From: Enterococcus sp. DIV1094
Lineage (GTDB): Bacteria > Bacillota > Bacilli > Lactobacillales > Enterococcaceae
Direction of reading: 5' to 3'
DNA length: 64,000 bases
NCBI RefSeq assembly: GCF_017316305.2
Contig: NZ_CP147250.1
Coordinates: 950,001 to 1,014,000, forward strand
This document shows positions 1 to 13,943 of the stretch, one piece after another. Both the position numbers and the translations under genes were made by a program. Position 1 is the stretch's first letter; every line of letters begins with the position of its first letter. Under the pieces are notes generated by a model. It was given only the letters and a program-made list of their open reading frames with translations, ran no database searches and had not been told where the DNA came from.

Positions 1-2266
<2,266 letters not shown>

Positions 2267-2470
2267 AAAGTTAGAACAATCTTTCGATTGTTAAGCTCAA
2301 TTTGTTTGCTAGCATATTGCTTGCTTGTTAAAAATGTTTGTTGTCTTGAATTGAATCAAGACGCCCTACACATTTGGTTTGTCTTACTTTGTTCAGTTTT
2401 CAAAGGTCTACGTGATAAATGAAACACGACTGCTTCGTTTATCGTTTGTGATTGCCGTAGCAACTTTTAT

Positions 2471-2499
2471 ATCTTAGCAAACTCTCAATTGATTGTCAA
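2471..2499 (-). promoter_or_regulatory. rrn promoter P1 (16S-proximal)
   Basis: On the minus strand, a perfect -35 TTGACA (2494-2499) and a -10 TAAGAT (2471-2476) are separated by 17 nt. It lies about 205 nt before the 16S 5' end, leaving a leader that contains a TTTGAAAACTGAAC block typical of enterococcal rRNA leaders. Confidence 0.85.
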
Positions 2500-2557
2500 C
2501 TATTTTTTAAAAGTTTTTTGAACTCGTTTTTCACGAGATCGTTTCAGCAACTCACTT

Positions 2558-2586
2558 ATCATAACTCATCGTTTGTTATTTGTCAA
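2558..2586 (-). promoter_or_regulatory. rrn promoter P2
   Basis: On the minus strand, -35 TTGACA (2581-2586) and -10 TATGAT (2558-2563) are separated by 17 nt. It is 87 nt upstream of P1 by -10 position. Second of four promoters in tandem. Confidence 0.85.
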
Positions 2587-2653
2587 CAACTTTTTTTGTT
2601 TTTTTCTTTATGAAATCAACGTTTAGCTATTGCCGTTCACAAGCGACTCGGTT

Positions 2654-2682
2654 ATCTTATCATGTGTTGAACCACACGTCAA
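2654..2682 (-). promoter_or_regulatory. rrn promoter P3
   Basis: On the minus strand, -35 TTGACG (2677-2682) and -10 TAAGAT (2654-2659) are separated by 17 nt. It is 96 nt upstream of P2. Confidence 0.75.
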
Positions 2683-2737
2683 GAACTTTTTTTATGATCA
2701 TTCAGAAGTTAATCAACTTAACTTTTGAACAAATAAT

Positions 2738-2766
2738 AATATACCAACTAAAATCTTATTGGTCAA
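2738..2766 (-). promoter_or_regulatory. rrn promoter P4 (distal)
   Basis: On the minus strand, -35 TTGACC (2761-2766) and -10 TATATT (2738-2743) are separated by 17 nt. It is 84 nt upstream of P3. This is the outermost promoter recognised; no convincing fifth one was found further upstream. Confidence 0.65.
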
Positions 2767-3042
2767 CGAATTTTTTTGTGTTTTTCCAAGTTTTTTCGTT
2801 ATACGATTATTGAGTTTGCATACACTGAATATCGTTCGCTTTTACAGCGTTTAATAGATGATACAAACCTCAATCCTCTTCAATCATTCGGCATTGTAAT
2901 TCTGTTTGATTATTGCAAATGGATTCCATTTTTCAATGATGACGTTTTCTTTATTTTAAAGTCATCATACGTTCAATACGAAACAATATTTTTCATTCTA
3001 TTTACGGCAACTTCCGCATCGAAAAATCTACTTTCTTTAGCC
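2767..3042. other. A/T-rich stretch upstream of rrn promoters, no gene seen
   Basis: This stretch lies between the outermost rrn promoter and the lysS terminator. Open frames crossing it have no ribosome binding site and no recognisable protein character. It may act as an A/T-rich upstream region for the rrn promoters, but no specific motif was identified. Confidence 0.5.
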
Positions 3043-3100
3043 TTAAAAAAATAAACCGGTGCTATCCAGAAATAAAATCATTTCTAAATAGCGCCGGTTT
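3043..3100 (-). terminator. Terminator after lysS
   Basis: On the minus strand, a long hairpin (arm AAACCGGCGCTATTTAGAAAT pairs imperfectly with ATTTCTGGATAGCACCGGTTT) is followed by ATTTTTTT. It sits 38 nt after the lysS stop and separates it from the rrn promoters. Confidence 0.85.
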
Positions 3101-3137
3101 GTTTTCTTTCATTTGATCTTCCCTAGCTAATTACAGA

Positions 3138-4655
<1,518 letters not shown>

Positions 4656-4686
4656 TTATTCTCTTCCTTATAATGCCAATGAAACG

Positions 4687-4722
4687 AAAAAAAAGCAAGC
4701 CGAACTTGACGTTTCGGCTTGA
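4687..4722 (-). terminator. Terminator between dusB and lysS
   Basis: On the minus strand, CAAGCCGAA and TTCGGCTTG form a stem, followed by a run of eight T. It lies in the 115-nt dusB-lysS gap, so lysS must rely on read-through or on its own weak promoter. Confidence 0.85.
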
Positions 4723-4749
4723 ATTTCACAAAAAACTTAGAATGGCTTC

Positions 4750-5748
4750 CTATGATTGAAGCGATAATTTTTCGCTTTTTTCAACTAATTGATCCAGCAG
4801 TCCATTGATTTCATGCTGTTTTTCTGTCTTGTTGATCGCTAATTTGATTTTTGCTGCACGTGAGACACCTTTTAGATAGTAAGAAGCATGTGTGCGAAAT
4901 TCACGACAAGCGATGGTTTCTCCTTTTAAATCAACTAAGCGTTCTAGATGTAGTTTTGCAGTAGCGATTTTTTCGCGTGCTGTTGGTTCAGGAATCAGTT
5001 CTCCAGTTTCCAGGTAATGTTGTGTGCGGTGAATCATCCACGGGTTCCCTAACGCAGCTCGTCCGATCATTACACCATCGGCACCCACATATTCCAACAT
5101 GCGTTTTGCATCCTCTGGCGTTTTCACATCGCCATTTCCCATAAACGGGATCGTTAATTGCTTTTTGACTTCCTTCAATACTTCCCAATTGGCTTTCCCC
5201 TCATACATTTGTACGCGAGTACGACCGTGCATGGCTACTGCACCGGCACCGGCAGCTTGAGCAGCTAGTGCGTTCTCAACAGCGAAGACATGTTCCTCAT
5301 CCCAGCCAATACGCATTTTCACAGTGACTGGTATATCAACGGCTGAAGCAACTGCATGAACCATTTCGTAGACTTTATCAGGGTCCAATAACCACTTCGC
5401 ACCTGCTTCTGCTTTAATGATTTTATTGACTGGACATCCCATGTTGATATCAATGATGTCTGCTGTAGTATGCTTCTCAACAAACTGTGCTGCTTCTACC
5501 AATGTGTCTTTATTCCCACCAAATATTTGTAGGCTTAATGGATGTTCTGTCTCGTCGATATGGAGCATTTCCAATGTTTTTTTGTTACGGAAATGGATGC
5601 CTTGATCACTGATCATCTCACAAACCACCATACCTGCCCCAAACTCTTTGACGGTTACACGAAAAGCAGCGTTCGTAATTCCTGCCATAGGAGCGACAAC
5701 GACACGATTTGGGATTTCAACATTACCGATTTTCCATGTGTGATCCAC
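4750..5748 (-). CDS. dusB: tRNA-dihydrouridine synthase (DusB type)
   Basis: This FMN-dependent enzyme reduces uridine to dihydrouridine in the tRNA D-loop. It has 332 residues. The TIM-barrel start [14 protein letters not shown], the catalytic-cysteine motif NMGCPV, the KMRIGW strand and the phosphate-binding [16 protein letters not shown] segment are all present. The start is GTG at 5748, immediately after the hslO stop TAA, with its ribosome site inside the end of hslO, which indicates translational coupling. The hslO-dusB-lysS order is common in Firmicutes. Confidence 0.96.
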   Translation of the reverse strand: MDHTWKIGNVEIPNRVVVAPMAGITNAAFRVTVKEFGAGMVVCEMISDQGIHFRNKKTLEMLHIDETEHPLSLQIFGGNKDTLVEAAQFVEKHTTADIIDINMGCPVNKIIKAEAGAKWLLDPDKVYEMVHAVASAVDIPVTVKMRIGWDEEHVFAVENALAAQAAGAGAVAMHGRTRVQMYEGKANWEVLKEVKKQLTIPFMGNGDVKTPEDAKRMLEYVGADGVMIGRAALGNPWMIHRTQHYLETGELIPEPTAREKIATAKLHLERLVDLKGETIACREFRTHASYYLKGVSRAAKIKLAINKTEKQHEINGLLDQLVEKSEKLSLQS

Positions 5749-6636
5749 TTAGATTCCTCCCAAGGCTTCTGCCTTCAATGATGCTAGTTCTTCTTCTGTG
5801 TAGGTATATTTCTTATTGCAAAATGAGCAAACTGCTTCTGCGCCATGATCTTCATCGATCATTGCTTGGATTTCTGTTGCACCTAATGCAATGATTGCTT
5901 CACCAAATTTTTCTTTGGAACAATCACATTTGAATTGGACAGGCATTTTTTCTAGTACTTGCAGCTCGTCTGTTCCTAACAACCCTTGCAAGATTTCTTC
6001 AGGTGTCAACCCTTCATCTAAAAGTGTAGAAATACGCGGTGTTGTTTTTAATTGTTCTTCAATTTTCGCAATCGTTTCTTCATCTGCCCCTGGCATGATC
6101 TGGATCATAAATCCGCCGGCTGTTTTGATACTATCATCTGTATTGACCAATACACTCAATCCTACCGCTGATGGGATTTGTTCTGAGATTGCTAGATAGT
6201 ACGTAAAATCTTCGGCTAGTTCGCCAGAAACAATCGGTGTTTGACCTGAGAAAGGTTCTTTCAATCCTAAATCTTTCGTTACACTGAACATCCCTTGTGT
6301 TCCTACTGCCCCACGTACATCAATTTTACCTTCTGCGTTTAGCGGTAAACTAAGGTGCGGATTGTTGATATAGCCTTTCACATCACCTTTACCGTTCGCA
6401 TCAACGACGATCCCATTCGCTGGGCCGTCTCCTTGGATACGTACAGTCAACTTATCTTCTCCTTTAACGGTAGCTCCTAGAAGCAGACTGCCGACTAATG
6501 CACGACCTAATGCTGCTGATGATGTATGCCAAGTATCATGACGTTTTTGTGCCTCTGCGACAGTATTGGTTGCACGAACGGCATATGCGCGAACAAAACC
6601 ATCACTGGCTAATGCCTTGACTAAATAATCTTCCAT
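5749..6636 (-). CDS. hslO: Redox-regulated chaperone Hsp33
   Basis: Hsp33 is a cytosolic holdase switched on by oxidation. It has 295 residues from the preferred ATG at 6636 (MEDYLVKAL), which has GAGGT eight bases upstream. The frame opens five codons earlier at 6651, but that ATG lacks a ribosome site. The C-terminal zinc redox switch is visible as CDC (about residue 234) and CSFC (about residue 267), the four cysteines that bind zinc in the reduced form. It is first gene of an hslO-dusB unit with its own promoter. Confidence 0.95.
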   Translation of the reverse strand: MEDYLVKALASDGFVRAYAVRATNTVAEAQKRHDTWHTSSAALGRALVGSLLLGATVKGEDKLTVRIQGDGPANGIVVDANGKGDVKGYINNPHLSLPLNAEGKIDVRGAVGTQGMFSVTKDLGLKEPFSGQTPIVSGELAEDFTYYLAISEQIPSAVGLSVLVNTDDSIKTAGGFMIQIMPGADEETIAKIEEQLKTTPRISTLLDEGLTPEEILQGLLGTDELQVLEKMPVQFKCDCSKEKFGEAIIALGATEIQAMIDEDHGAEAVCSFCNKKYTYTEEELASLKAEALGGI

Positions 6637-6676
6637 TTGTATGTACCTCATTTCCCGATTTTAAAACTCATAGTGA

Positions 6677-6705
6677 ATCATACTAGTAACTCCCAAATTT
6701 TTCAA
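6677..6705 (-). promoter_or_regulatory. Promoter of hslO-dusB
   Basis: On the minus strand, -35 TTGAAA (6700-6705) and -10 TATGAT (6677-6682) are 17 nt apart, 40 nt upstream of the hslO start and downstream of the ftsH terminator. Confidence 0.7.
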
Positions 6706-6747
6706 CTTATGAATTTGTAAAATATTTCTTAATCATTTGTTTTAGAC

Positions 6748-6785
6748 ACAAAAAAGGAGCTATAACTTTCGTCATAGCTCCTTTC
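6748..6785 (-). terminator. Terminator after ftsH
   Basis: On the minus strand, an AAAGGAGCTATGAC / GTTATAGCTCCTTT hairpin with a GAAA-type loop is followed by T residues, just after the ftsH stop. Confidence 0.9.
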
Positions 6786-6792
6786 GTTAGTA

Positions 6793-8883
6793 CTAGCGAT
6801 TTTCTGGATGATTTTGTTCGTCTGTTGAAGTTGATTGATTTTCGTCATTCAATTCTTTTTCAGATTCTTCAAAATCATGTTTTTCTTCTGCTTGTTTTTC
6901 TGCATCTTTTTCTTCCAAGGCACGTTTCGCTTCTTCAAACGTTTGTGCTTCTTTTTCACTTGGGAAGTCTGCTGATTCTGCTCCTTCAGGCATGACACCT
7001 TTTTCAAAGAGAGATTTGATTGCTTTAGCATCCAATGTTTCAAATTCAAGCAGTTTTTCTGCGATCAATTTGTGTTGTGCACGATGCGCTTCGATGATCT
7101 CATGCGCTTTTTGATGTGCTTCCATCAAGATCTTGCGGACTTCTTGGTCGATCTCAAAAGCAACTTGTTCTGAGTATGCTTTTGTTTGACCGTAATCACG
7201 ACCTACGAATACTTGGTGATTTCCTTCGTATTGAACAGGTCCTAAACGATCACTCATACCGTATTCTGTGACCATGCTTCTTGCTAATGCAGTTGCTTGC
7301 TCAAAGTCATTTGATGCTCCAGTAGATTGTACGTTGAAGATGATTTCTTCTGCCGTACGTCCACCTAGTAACCCAACGATTTGTTCAAACATGTCTTCTT
7401 TGGTCATTAAGAATTGATCTTCTTTTGGCAAGGCGATCATGTATCCGCCGGCACGTCCACGTGGGATGATCGTTACTTTATGAACGACACGGGCACGACT
7501 CAAGACAAGCCCAACAATCGTATGACCTGCTTCATGGTAAGCAACCATTTCGCGTTCGCGTTTGCTGATGACACGATCTTTCTTCGCAGGACCTGCAATT
7601 ACGCGATCTTCTGCTTCATCGATATCAGAAGCATCGATTTTTTTCTTGTTTCGACGAGCAGCTACTAATGCCGCTTCGTTCAAGACGTTTTCTAAATCAG
7701 CACCAGCAAAACCTGGTGTTTGTTGTGCAACGACTTTCAAATCAACATCGTCAGCAATTGGTTTGTTTCTTGCGTGAACGCGTAGAATCGCTTCACGACC
7801 TTTCACGTCTGGACGACCTACTAAAATCTGACGGTCAAAACGTCCTGGACGAAGCAAGGCTGGATCTAATACGTCGGAACGGTTTGTCGCCGCGATCACG
7901 ATCACGCCTTCGTTTCCGTCAAATCCATCCATTTCAACCAGCAATTGGTTCAATGTTTGTTCACGTTCATCGTGTCCGCCACCCATACCAGCGCCACGTT
8001 GACGTCCGACAGCATCGATCTCATCAATAAAGATGATAGCTGGGGCATTCTTTTTCGCAGTTTCGAATAAGTCACGAACTCGGCTTGCACCGACCCCGAC
8101 AAACATCTCAACAAAGTCTGAACCTGAGATTGAGTAGAATGGTACGCCAGCTTCACCGGCAACAGCTTTTGCTAACAATGTTTTACCTGTTCCTGGAGGT
8201 CCTTCTAAAAGAACTCCGGCTGGGATACGCGCGCCTAATTCAATGAAGCGTCTTGGATCTTTTAGGAATTCAACGACTTCGACAAGTTCTTGTTTCTCTT
8301 CTTCAGCGCCTGCTACATCAGAGAAGCGAACTCGATTGGCTTTTTTGTCAGCTTCTTTCGCTTTGGATTTTCCAAAGTTCATGACACGGCCACCGCCGCC
8401 TCCGCCGCCACCTTGTTGTCCCATCATCATATAGAAGAAGAAGACGATGATGACGATCGGTAAGAAGCTCAATAGGAGTGATACCCATACGCCGCTGCTT
8501 GATTCTTCTTTGATCGTAGTTGCGACATTGTTGTCTTTAGCCAACTCTGTGACTTGGCTCAATGTTGTATCATTTGGCAAAATGATCGTTGTGAAGTGAG
8601 TAGTCGATGTTTCGGTAGTACCTAGGATCGATAGCCCTCCACTATTTGCAACTGTCTGCTGCTCTTTGTATTCCCCTGAGATTTTGTACACACCATTTGC
8701 TGGTTGCACCTCAAAGTTTTTGATTTTGCCTTCTTGTAATTGTTCAGTGAATTTTGAGTACTCGATATCTGACGACCGTTGGCCATTGTTACCAAAAATA
8801 AAGTAGACGACCATTACCATCGCTAAGATTACGAGGACATAATACAAGGCATTTTTCATCATGCCATTGTTTTTTTTGTTCAT
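6793..8883 (-). CDS. ftsH: ATP-dependent membrane zinc metalloprotease FtsH
   Basis: FtsH is a hexameric membrane AAA+ protease that degrades misfolded membrane proteins and regulators. It has 696 residues. There are two N-terminal membrane segments (about residues 10-30 and 130-152) flanking an extracytoplasmic domain. A glycine-rich linker follows, then Walker A GPPGTGKT, Walker [12 protein letters not shown] and the SRH segment RPGRFDRQI. The zinc site HEAGH lies near residue 460. The C-terminal 60 residues are Glu/Lys-rich and low complexity, as in enterococcal FtsH. It is the last gene after hpt, and an ATG with AGGGAGGA upstream supports the start. Confidence 0.98.
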   Translation of the reverse strand: MNKKNNGMMKNALYYVLVILAMVMVVYFIFGNNGQRSSDIEYSKFTEQLQEGKIKNFEVQPANGVYKISGEYKEQQTVANSGGLSILGTTETSTTHFTTIILPNDTTLSQVTELAKDNNVATTIKEESSSGVWVSLLLSFLPIVIIVFFFYMMMGQQGGGGGGGGRVMNFGKSKAKEADKKANRVRFSDVAGAEEEKQELVEVVEFLKDPRRFIELGARIPAGVLLEGPPGTGKTLLAKAVAGEAGVPFYSISGSDFVEMFVGVGASRVRDLFETAKKNAPAIIFIDEIDAVGRQRGAGMGGGHDEREQTLNQLLVEMDGFDGNEGVIVIAATNRSDVLDPALLRPGRFDRQILVGRPDVKGREAILRVHARNKPIADDVDLKVVAQQTPGFAGADLENVLNEAALVAARRNKKKIDASDIDEAEDRVIAGPAKKDRVISKREREMVAYHEAGHTIVGLVLSRARVVHKVTIIPRGRAGGYMIALPKEDQFLMTKEDMFEQIVGLLGGRTAEEIIFNVQSTGASNDFEQATALARSMVTEYGMSDRLGPVQYEGNHQVFVGRDYGQTKAYSEQVAFEIDQEVRKILMEAHQKAHEIIEAHRAQHKLIAEKLLEFETLDAKAIKSLFEKGVMPEGAESADFPSEKEAQTFEEAKRALEEKDAEKQAEEKHDFEESEKELNDENQSTSTDEQNHPENR

Positions 8884-8973
8884 AGTTGTCCTCCCTATGC
8901 GTTATTTTTACTTGATAAAACTTTTATCAATCCTGACCATACTATTGTACCATAATTTATTGGAGATAGATGA

Positions 8974-9519
8974 TTAATTTGATTGATAAACGCTCGGTTT
9001 TAGTACACCGATATATGGAAGGTTTCGATAAGCTTCTGCATAATCCAATCCGTAACCTACAACAAACTCATTCGGTACGTTGAACCCAATATAATCCGCT
9101 TCAATATCTACGACTCTTCCTTCAGGTTTGTCAAGGAGCGTCACGATTTTGACTGAGTTTGCTTTACGATATTTAAATAGATCGACTAAATAAGCCAGTG
9201 TTCTTCCGCTATCGATGATATCTTCGACGATCAATAGATCGCGGCCTTCCACATTCGTATCCAAGTCTTTCACGATTTTTACTTCACCTGATGAAACAGT
9301 TGCGTTCCCGTAACTTGAAACATCCATAAAATCCAATTCCAGGTAGGCATCGATTGAACGGATGATATCCGCCATAAACGGTACAGCACCTTTCAATACA
9401 CCAACAACCAATGGATTTTTATCTTGATAATTTTCAGTTAATTCTTTTCCTAGTTCTTTACAACGAACTTGTATCTCCTCTTGCGTGATCAATACTCTCT
9501 CGATATCTTTTTCTAACAT
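8974..9519 (-). CDS. hpt: Hypoxanthine-guanine phosphoribosyltransferase
   Basis: This purine-salvage enzyme makes IMP or GMP from hypoxanthine or guanine and PRPP. It has 181 residues, normal for the family. The PRPP-binding loop [11 protein letters not shown] and the catalytic flexible-loop region ([10 protein letters not shown]) are visible. The ATG at 9519 overlaps the tilS stop by one base, a coupling conserved in Firmicutes (tilS-hpt-ftsH). Confidence 0.97.
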   Translation of the reverse strand: MLEKDIERVLITQEEIQVRCKELGKELTENYQDKNPLVVGVLKGAVPFMADIIRSIDAYLELDFMDVSSYGNATVSSGEVKIVKDLDTNVEGRDLLIVEDIIDSGRTLAYLVDLFKYRKANSVKIVTLLDKPEGRVVDIEADYIGFNVPNEFVVGYGLDYAEAYRNLPYIGVLKPSVYQSN

Positions 9520-10961
9520 CAGGTTCTCCTTCCAATTGCTTCTTTTTGATATTTGTAAAGAAGTATGTAGTGTATTTTATCAGTTTCTACACCAATACTC
9601 AAATAAGAATGGACAAAAGGGACTAGACTCCATAGATTTCTCCCTTTATCTATAATAACCCATGAATCCGCTCGCTGAGCAACAGATATTTTTTTATCAA
9701 TAAAATATCTTGATACTTTCTTGTTCAATGTCTCCGTCAATTGGATCCGATCTCCTGGTTGTCGGCGATCGATCCAGAGTTCTTGATCTGCTGGTAACCA
9801 GAGATCATGTGTGAACACTTCAACTGTTTCATCCAAACTTATGTCTGGAAGTTGATCTGGCGTATAGACCCCTAACCATTCTGATTCCCCTAATTGAATG
9901 GGGTGATTTGGGGTGATTTTCAGCGGCGTGTGATCGCTGACATTTGGTTGTGCAACCTTTTTTTCATAAAGACGAAATACTTCATAAGATCGTTCAATCA
10001 CCCAGCGTTTTCCCAGATCGAACTGCCATTGTCCTGCGGATCGTTCGCATTGTCGCAATAACGTATCGATCTGTTTTTCTTTGATCGTTACTTTCGTCGT
10101 TGGAAACACATAATCAAAAAATGTGTAAAAAAAGAAATAACGTTCAAATGATGCCAGACCTTCGATCACCTGCCAAGGCATAGAAAAGCCATCCTCTTCA
10201 TGCGTCAAGTGTTGCGTAATTATCTGCTGCGTACTTTTACGGATAAACTGTTCTGCCCATTGGATCTGTTGCGAAAATTTCTGGAAATGAGCCATGGCCT
10301 GTGTATTTTCTTTTTTCAATTGCGGGACGACTAAATGACGAAGACGATTGCGTTGCACGTTTAATTCTTGGTTTGTGTGGTCCTCGAAAAAAGGTAGATC
10401 TTCCGCTTCCGCATACGCATACAATTGTTCTTTACTAAATGAAAGTAAGGGTCGGATGAGTCGTCCATCGGAAAACGATTGACTTTCCTTGATTCCTGCA
10501 TACGTACCAAGCTGCCCGCCGCGGATGATTTTCATCAAGACCGTCTCCATTTGATCATCTCCGTGGTGTGCCGTCATCAATGTATCGTAACTTTCTTGTC
10601 GCATCAGTTGTTCAAATGTTTGATATCGAAAGGCTCTAGCTGCTGTTTCGATGCCTTGTTCAGCTGGTTGTCCCCATACTTTCAGGTGAAAAGAAAGATT
10701 TTTTTCTCGACAAAAGGTTTCAAGAAATGCTGCTTCTTGCTTTGAGACAGTCCGCAACTGATGATCGATATGGACAACCCCTAAATGAAAACCCACTTCC
10801 TTTTGGACTGCCAACAAGCAATCAAGAAGTACCATGGAATCGACACCACCGGAAACAGCAACTAAAATTCGTGCATCTTTAGACCAATATTCGCTACGTA
10901 ATCCTTTTTGCATAAATGCTTGCTTGAATTGACGTACTTTTTTTGCTACTTCGATTTCCAT
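9519..10961 (-). CDS. tilS: tRNA(Ile)-lysidine synthase
   Basis: TilS converts C34 of the CAU-anticodon tRNA-Ile to lysidine so that it reads AUA codons. It is an essential cytoplasmic enzyme. The N-terminal PP-loop ATPase motif is SGGVDSM (about residue 38), followed by the HIDHQLR and [11 protein letters not shown] motifs. The C-terminal RRPGDRI domain is also present. It has 480 residues from the ATG at 10961, which has AAGGA ten bases upstream. An in-frame GTG at 10970 sits on top of that ribosome site and is less likely. Confidence 0.96.
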   Translation of the reverse strand: MEIEVAKKVRQFKQAFMQKGLRSEYWSKDARILVAVSGGVDSMVLLDCLLAVQKEVGFHLGVVHIDHQLRTVSKQEAAFLETFCREKNLSFHLKVWGQPAEQGIETAARAFRYQTFEQLMRQESYDTLMTAHHGDDQMETVLMKIIRGGQLGTYAGIKESQSFSDGRLIRPLLSFSKEQLYAYAEAEDLPFFEDHTNQELNVQRNRLRHLVVPQLKKENTQAMAHFQKFSQQIQWAEQFIRKSTQQIITQHLTHEEDGFSMPWQVIEGLASFERYFFFYTFFDYVFPTTKVTIKEKQIDTLLRQCERSAGQWQFDLGKRWVIERSYEVFRLYEKKVAQPNVSDHTPLKITPNHPIQLGESEWLGVYTPDQLPDISLDETVEVFTHDLWLPADQELWIDRRQPGDRIQLTETLNKKVSRYFIDKKISVAQRADSWVIIDKGRNLWSLVPFVHSYLSIGVETDKIHYILLYKYQKEAIGRRT

Positions 10962-10984
10962 TGGTCTCACATCCTTTCACAAAA

Positions 10985-11027
10985 TAAAAAGGGCGGACAA
11001 AAGTCTGTGACAATTGCCTGCCCTTCA
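10985..11027 (-). terminator. Possible terminator between S1-domain gene and tilS
   Basis: On the minus strand, AAGGGCAGGCA pairs with TGTCCGCCCTT (ten of eleven positions) and is followed by TTTTATTTT. It would separate pth-to-yabR from tilS-hpt-ftsH, probably with partial read-through because no strong promoter is obvious before tilS. Confidence 0.65.
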
Positions 11028-11038
11028 ATTTCGCTTGC

Positions 11039-11509
11039 TTAGCTACGGCGACCGCCACGGCCTCCGCGTTTTCCTTCTGTGTTGCGTTTTAAGGAAGTCA
11101 ATCGATCATCGCTATCTTTTAAAAATGAGCTCATCAATGAATCGAAGTCTTCTTTTGTATTGGAAGGTTGGCTGCGAGAAAAAGATTTTTTCTGCGGTGC
11201 GCGTCCTCGATTATCTCGAGTTTCTTTTTGTGGATATCTCTTTTGACGATTTTCATCATTAGTTTCTACTGGTTGTTCTTGTGCTTTACGGATAGATAAA
11301 CCGATTTTCCCATCATCATTGACTGTAATGACTTTGACTGTTACCTCATCACCAACGCTCAATACATCATGAATATCTTTGATATAACCGTTTGATACTT
11401 CACTGATATGAACTAATCCTGTTTTACCAGCTCCTAAATCAATAAATGCGCCAAAATTTGTGATTCCTGAAACTTTTCCTTGCAGTTTTGCTCCTACCTC
11501 GATTGACAT
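11039..11509 (-). CDS. yabR: S1-domain RNA-binding protein (YabR/GSP13 type)
   Basis: This small protein has one N-terminal S1 RNA-binding domain (about residues 4-73: GAKLQGKVSGITNFGAFIDL, then GLVHISEVS). The charged, low-complexity tail ends in Arg/Gly repeats (GKRGGRGGRRS). It has 156 residues, slightly longer than the 128-140 typical of YabR. The family associates with ribosomes, but its precise task is not settled. The start has GGAGGAAC before it. It follows divIC, as in Bacillus. Confidence 0.9.
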   Translation of the reverse strand: MSIEVGAKLQGKVSGITNFGAFIDLGAGKTGLVHISEVSNGYIKDIHDVLSVGDEVTVKVITVNDDGKIGLSIRKAQEQPVETNDENRQKRYPQKETRDNRGRAPQKKSFSRSQPSNTKEDFDSLMSSFLKDSDDRLTSLKRNTEGKRGGRGGRRS

Positions 11510-11554
11510 AAAAAAAATGTTCCTCCTAATTATTTCCCTTTTTTATATTACTGC

Positions 11555-11980
11555 TTATTGGGCAGTTGTTGAACTCGTTGTTTGTTCATCGTTATCTGCT
11601 GAATTATCAGTCGTAGATTCAAGGATCGGATAAACTTGCTCTCCCTCTTTTGAATAGAAATATTTGCTTCTAGCAAGTTTCGCTACGTAATCTTCGTCTT
11701 TAAGCAATTTGACGTCTTCTGTGAGTTGATCCACATCTTTGTTGATTTGTCGTAACTCTGTATCCGCCTCGACTTTTAATTCGTTCAAATGATTCATTCG
11801 TTGCATATCATTGAAAATTTGGAAACCTATTACAGCGAAAATGACCAAAGCACCTAAAAAGATGGCTGCTAACCTGCGTCTACGAAAAATCAATTGGCGT
11901 TGTTGCTGTTGGAATTCGACATATTTTTTCTTTGCATACTCTGTGTCTAATGCAGCGATTTTATTGCTTTTGTTTGCCAC
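11555..11980 (-). CDS. divIC: Cell division protein DivIC (FtsB-like)
   Basis: DivIC is a bitopic septal protein that pairs with FtsL and DivIB. A basic cytoplasmic N-terminus is followed by one membrane helix (LAAIFLGALVIFAVIGFQIF), then an extracellular coiled coil. The conserved YVAKLARSKYFYSKEGEQVY end of the septum-formation domain is followed by a Ser/Thr/Asp-rich tail. The preferred start is GTG at 11980, with GGAG nine bases upstream (141 residues). An in-frame TTG at 11995 overlaps that ribosome site. Confidence 0.94.
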   Translation of the reverse strand: MANKSNKIAALDTEYAKKKYVEFQQQQRQLIFRRRRLAAIFLGALVIFAVIGFQIFNDMQRMNHLNELKVEADTELRQINKDVDQLTEDVKLLKDEDYVAKLARSKYFYSKEGEQVYPILESTTDNSADNDEQTTSSTTAQ

Positions 11981-12043
11981 CTGTATTCGCTCCAATCTTT
12001 TTTGCTTGTCATTCTTTATTATACCAACATCATGAATGCTTGT

Positions 12044-12319
12044 CTAATCAATTTCGCTTGAGTTTTGTACTCGTGTTTCTGATAAGACTTCATACATTTT
12101 TTGTGCGTCTTCTTTTTTGGTTGACTCATGTAACTCTGCTACTTTGATTTCCATTGTTTTGTTGCCGAATTGGATGTCTAACTGGTCACCGACCTTGACA
12201 TCACTGGAAGATTTCGCTAATTTCCCATTGATTTTGATTCTTCCTTTATCTGCCACTTCCTTAGCGACAGATCGACGCTTAATGATTCGCGAGATTTTTA
12301 AAAATTTATCTAGTCGCAT
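12044..12319 (-). CDS. rqcP: S4-domain protein RqcP (YabO/Hsp15 family)
   Basis: It has 91 residues and consists almost entirely of an S4 RNA-binding domain ([22 protein letters not shown]...GRIKINGK). In Bacillus the family protein RqcP binds stalled 50S subunits and supports RqcH-driven alanine tailing in ribosome quality control. The location before divIC and yabR matches the Bacillus yabO neighbourhood. The start ATG at 12319 has GTGAGGA upstream. Confidence 0.9.
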   Translation of the reverse strand: MRLDKFLKISRIIKRRSVAKEVADKGRIKINGKLAKSSSDVKVGDQLDIQFGNKTMEIKVAELHESTKKEDAQKMYEVLSETRVQNSSEID

Positions 12320-12335
12320 CTCATGTCCTCACTTT

Positions 12336-13928
12336 TTATTTTTTTATTTTTTTTAAACGTAAGATTTTCTTACCAAATGGTAGTAATAACCATTCGCGGA
12401 TCGTAAATAATTTTGTCCAGATCACCGCATACACAAATGTGACGACGCCGATCCCCACGCCACCTAGGCTGGCAAAAAGAGCGGTCGAGCGATGGCTGAC
12501 TGGCCCAATTAATAAGTTTAAGAAGCCATAATACAAAAACAACGCTAGAACCATACAGCCTAGACATTGGAGCAATTTTTTACCAAATTTTCGCTCCCGC
12601 CAAAAACTATTGATCGCTGTGGTTTCTGTATGGACAAAATACCATAAAGTCACTGCCAGTCCAAGCAGTGTGGATAAACTGGCACCGACTGTTCCTAAGT
12701 AACTCGTAAGAAGCGGTGTTGCTAACGCCTTAGCCAGCAAGCCCCAGCCCGCCCCCTTTAGTGAGGGTCGGAAAGAGTTTTTACTTTGAGCAATGCTTTG
12801 ATACGATTGGATGATCGCAGTCAAGCCAATCGAAAAAACAAACAGCACTAGTGTTGTATTTCCAGCATAATCTTTAAACAACGCGTAATTGATATAAGGT
12901 AGTAGTACCGCTAAACCAACGGAAGCTGCTAATGCTAGCGCCGTTGTCAAACGCAAGTAAATTTTTGCAGTCGAGTAGAATTGACTTTTGACTGTACTCG
13001 TTAGATACCGTGTCAGTGCAGGTAAGAACGTGGCACTTAAAGCTGTAGCAATGACTAGTCCTAATTGAACTAATGGTTGCCCACGATCATATACTCCTTT
13101 AGCTATTTTAGATGCTTGTTCGGATAAACCATAGATTTGTAAAGCATTCTTAACAAAAAAAGAATCAATCAATTGGAAGAAGATCAATAAACCACTATAA
13201 ATGGATACTAATCCTCCTTCAATCAGGAAGCGTCGAATAAGTGGTTTTGCTGGCTTTTTGAAAATTGGAAAATGCCCAAAGCTCAATGCACCACCATGGA
13301 TTTTTTGCTCATAATAATACAATATACCATACGCACATACACCACCAAAAACTGCGCCACTCATCGCTGCTGTCCCTGTTTGATAGACTGTCCAACCGAA
13401 TCGTTTAAAGGCGATCGCACTAAAAACGATGATTGCTACACGAACCAGTTGTTCAACGACTTGCGAGACTGCCGTTGGTTCCATTAAAAACCGACCTTGG
13501 AAATTCCCACGGTAATACGACAGCCCTGGCATCAATAGGAATGTGAACGAAACGATCCGAATCAATGGCATCAATTGTTGGTCGCCCATCATGATGGCGA
13601 TCCAATGGCTAAACGAAAAGACGAAGAGCCAGAGTAAAAAGCCTGACCAAAAGACAAGAGGATAAAGATTTTTCAATGCTTGTTTTTGTTCGAAAGGGTC
13701 TTTTTTTTCTGCTACATATTTAGAGATGAACTGAGGCAAGCCTGACAATGCTAATGTCATCGCAATACCATAAATGGGATAGACTTGTTGATAGACATAA
13801 AACCCTTCATCCCCCACTAAGTTTTGCAATGGAATCCGATACAGTGCGCTGAGGACTTTTGCTATAAAGGAAGCAAGCGTCAACACAAAAGCACCATGCA
13901 TCACTTGACGCATTTCTTTATGATCCAA
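12336..13928 (-). CDS. Polysaccharide/lipid flippase of the MOP superfamily (YabM/SpoVB-like)
   Basis: This is an integral membrane protein of 530 residues with about 14 predicted membrane segments and no soluble domain. The start, about MRQVMHGAFVLTLASFIAKVLSALYRIPLQNLVGD, is characteristic of the polysaccharide_synt/MurJ-like MOP family. Such proteins flip lipid-linked wall precursors or oligosaccharides; the substrate here is unknown. The position between mfd and rqcP matches Bacillus yabM. The start codon is TTG at 13928, eight bases after AAGGGG. Confidence 0.88.
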   Translation of the reverse strand: MDHKEMRQVMHGAFVLTLASFIAKVLSALYRIPLQNLVGDEGFYVYQQVYPIYGIAMTLALSGLPQFISKYVAEKKDPFEQKQALKNLYPLVFWSGFLLWLFVFSFSHWIAIMMGDQQLMPLIRIVSFTFLLMPGLSYYRGNFQGRFLMEPTAVSQVVEQLVRVAIIVFSAIAFKRFGWTVYQTGTAAMSGAVFGGVCAYGILYYYEQKIHGGALSFGHFPIFKKPAKPLIRRFLIEGGLVSIYSGLLIFFQLIDSFFVKNALQIYGLSEQASKIAKGVYDRGQPLVQLGLVIATALSATFLPALTRYLTSTVKSQFYSTAKIYLRLTTALALAASVGLAVLLPYINYALFKDYAGNTTLVLFVFSIGLTAIIQSYQSIAQSKNSFRPSLKGAGWGLLAKALATPLLTSYLGTVGASLSTLLGLAVTLWYFVHTETTAINSFWRERKFGKKLLQCLGCMVLALFLYYGFLNLLIGPVSHRSTALFASLGGVGIGVVTFVYAVIWTKLFTIREWLLLPFGKKILRLKKIKK

Positions 13929-13943
13929 AGGTCCAGCCCCTTC

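Noticed and set aside
2776..3054. A 92-codon frame upstream of the rrn promoters.
   Set aside because: A/T-rich, no ribosome site, and it runs into the lysS terminator.
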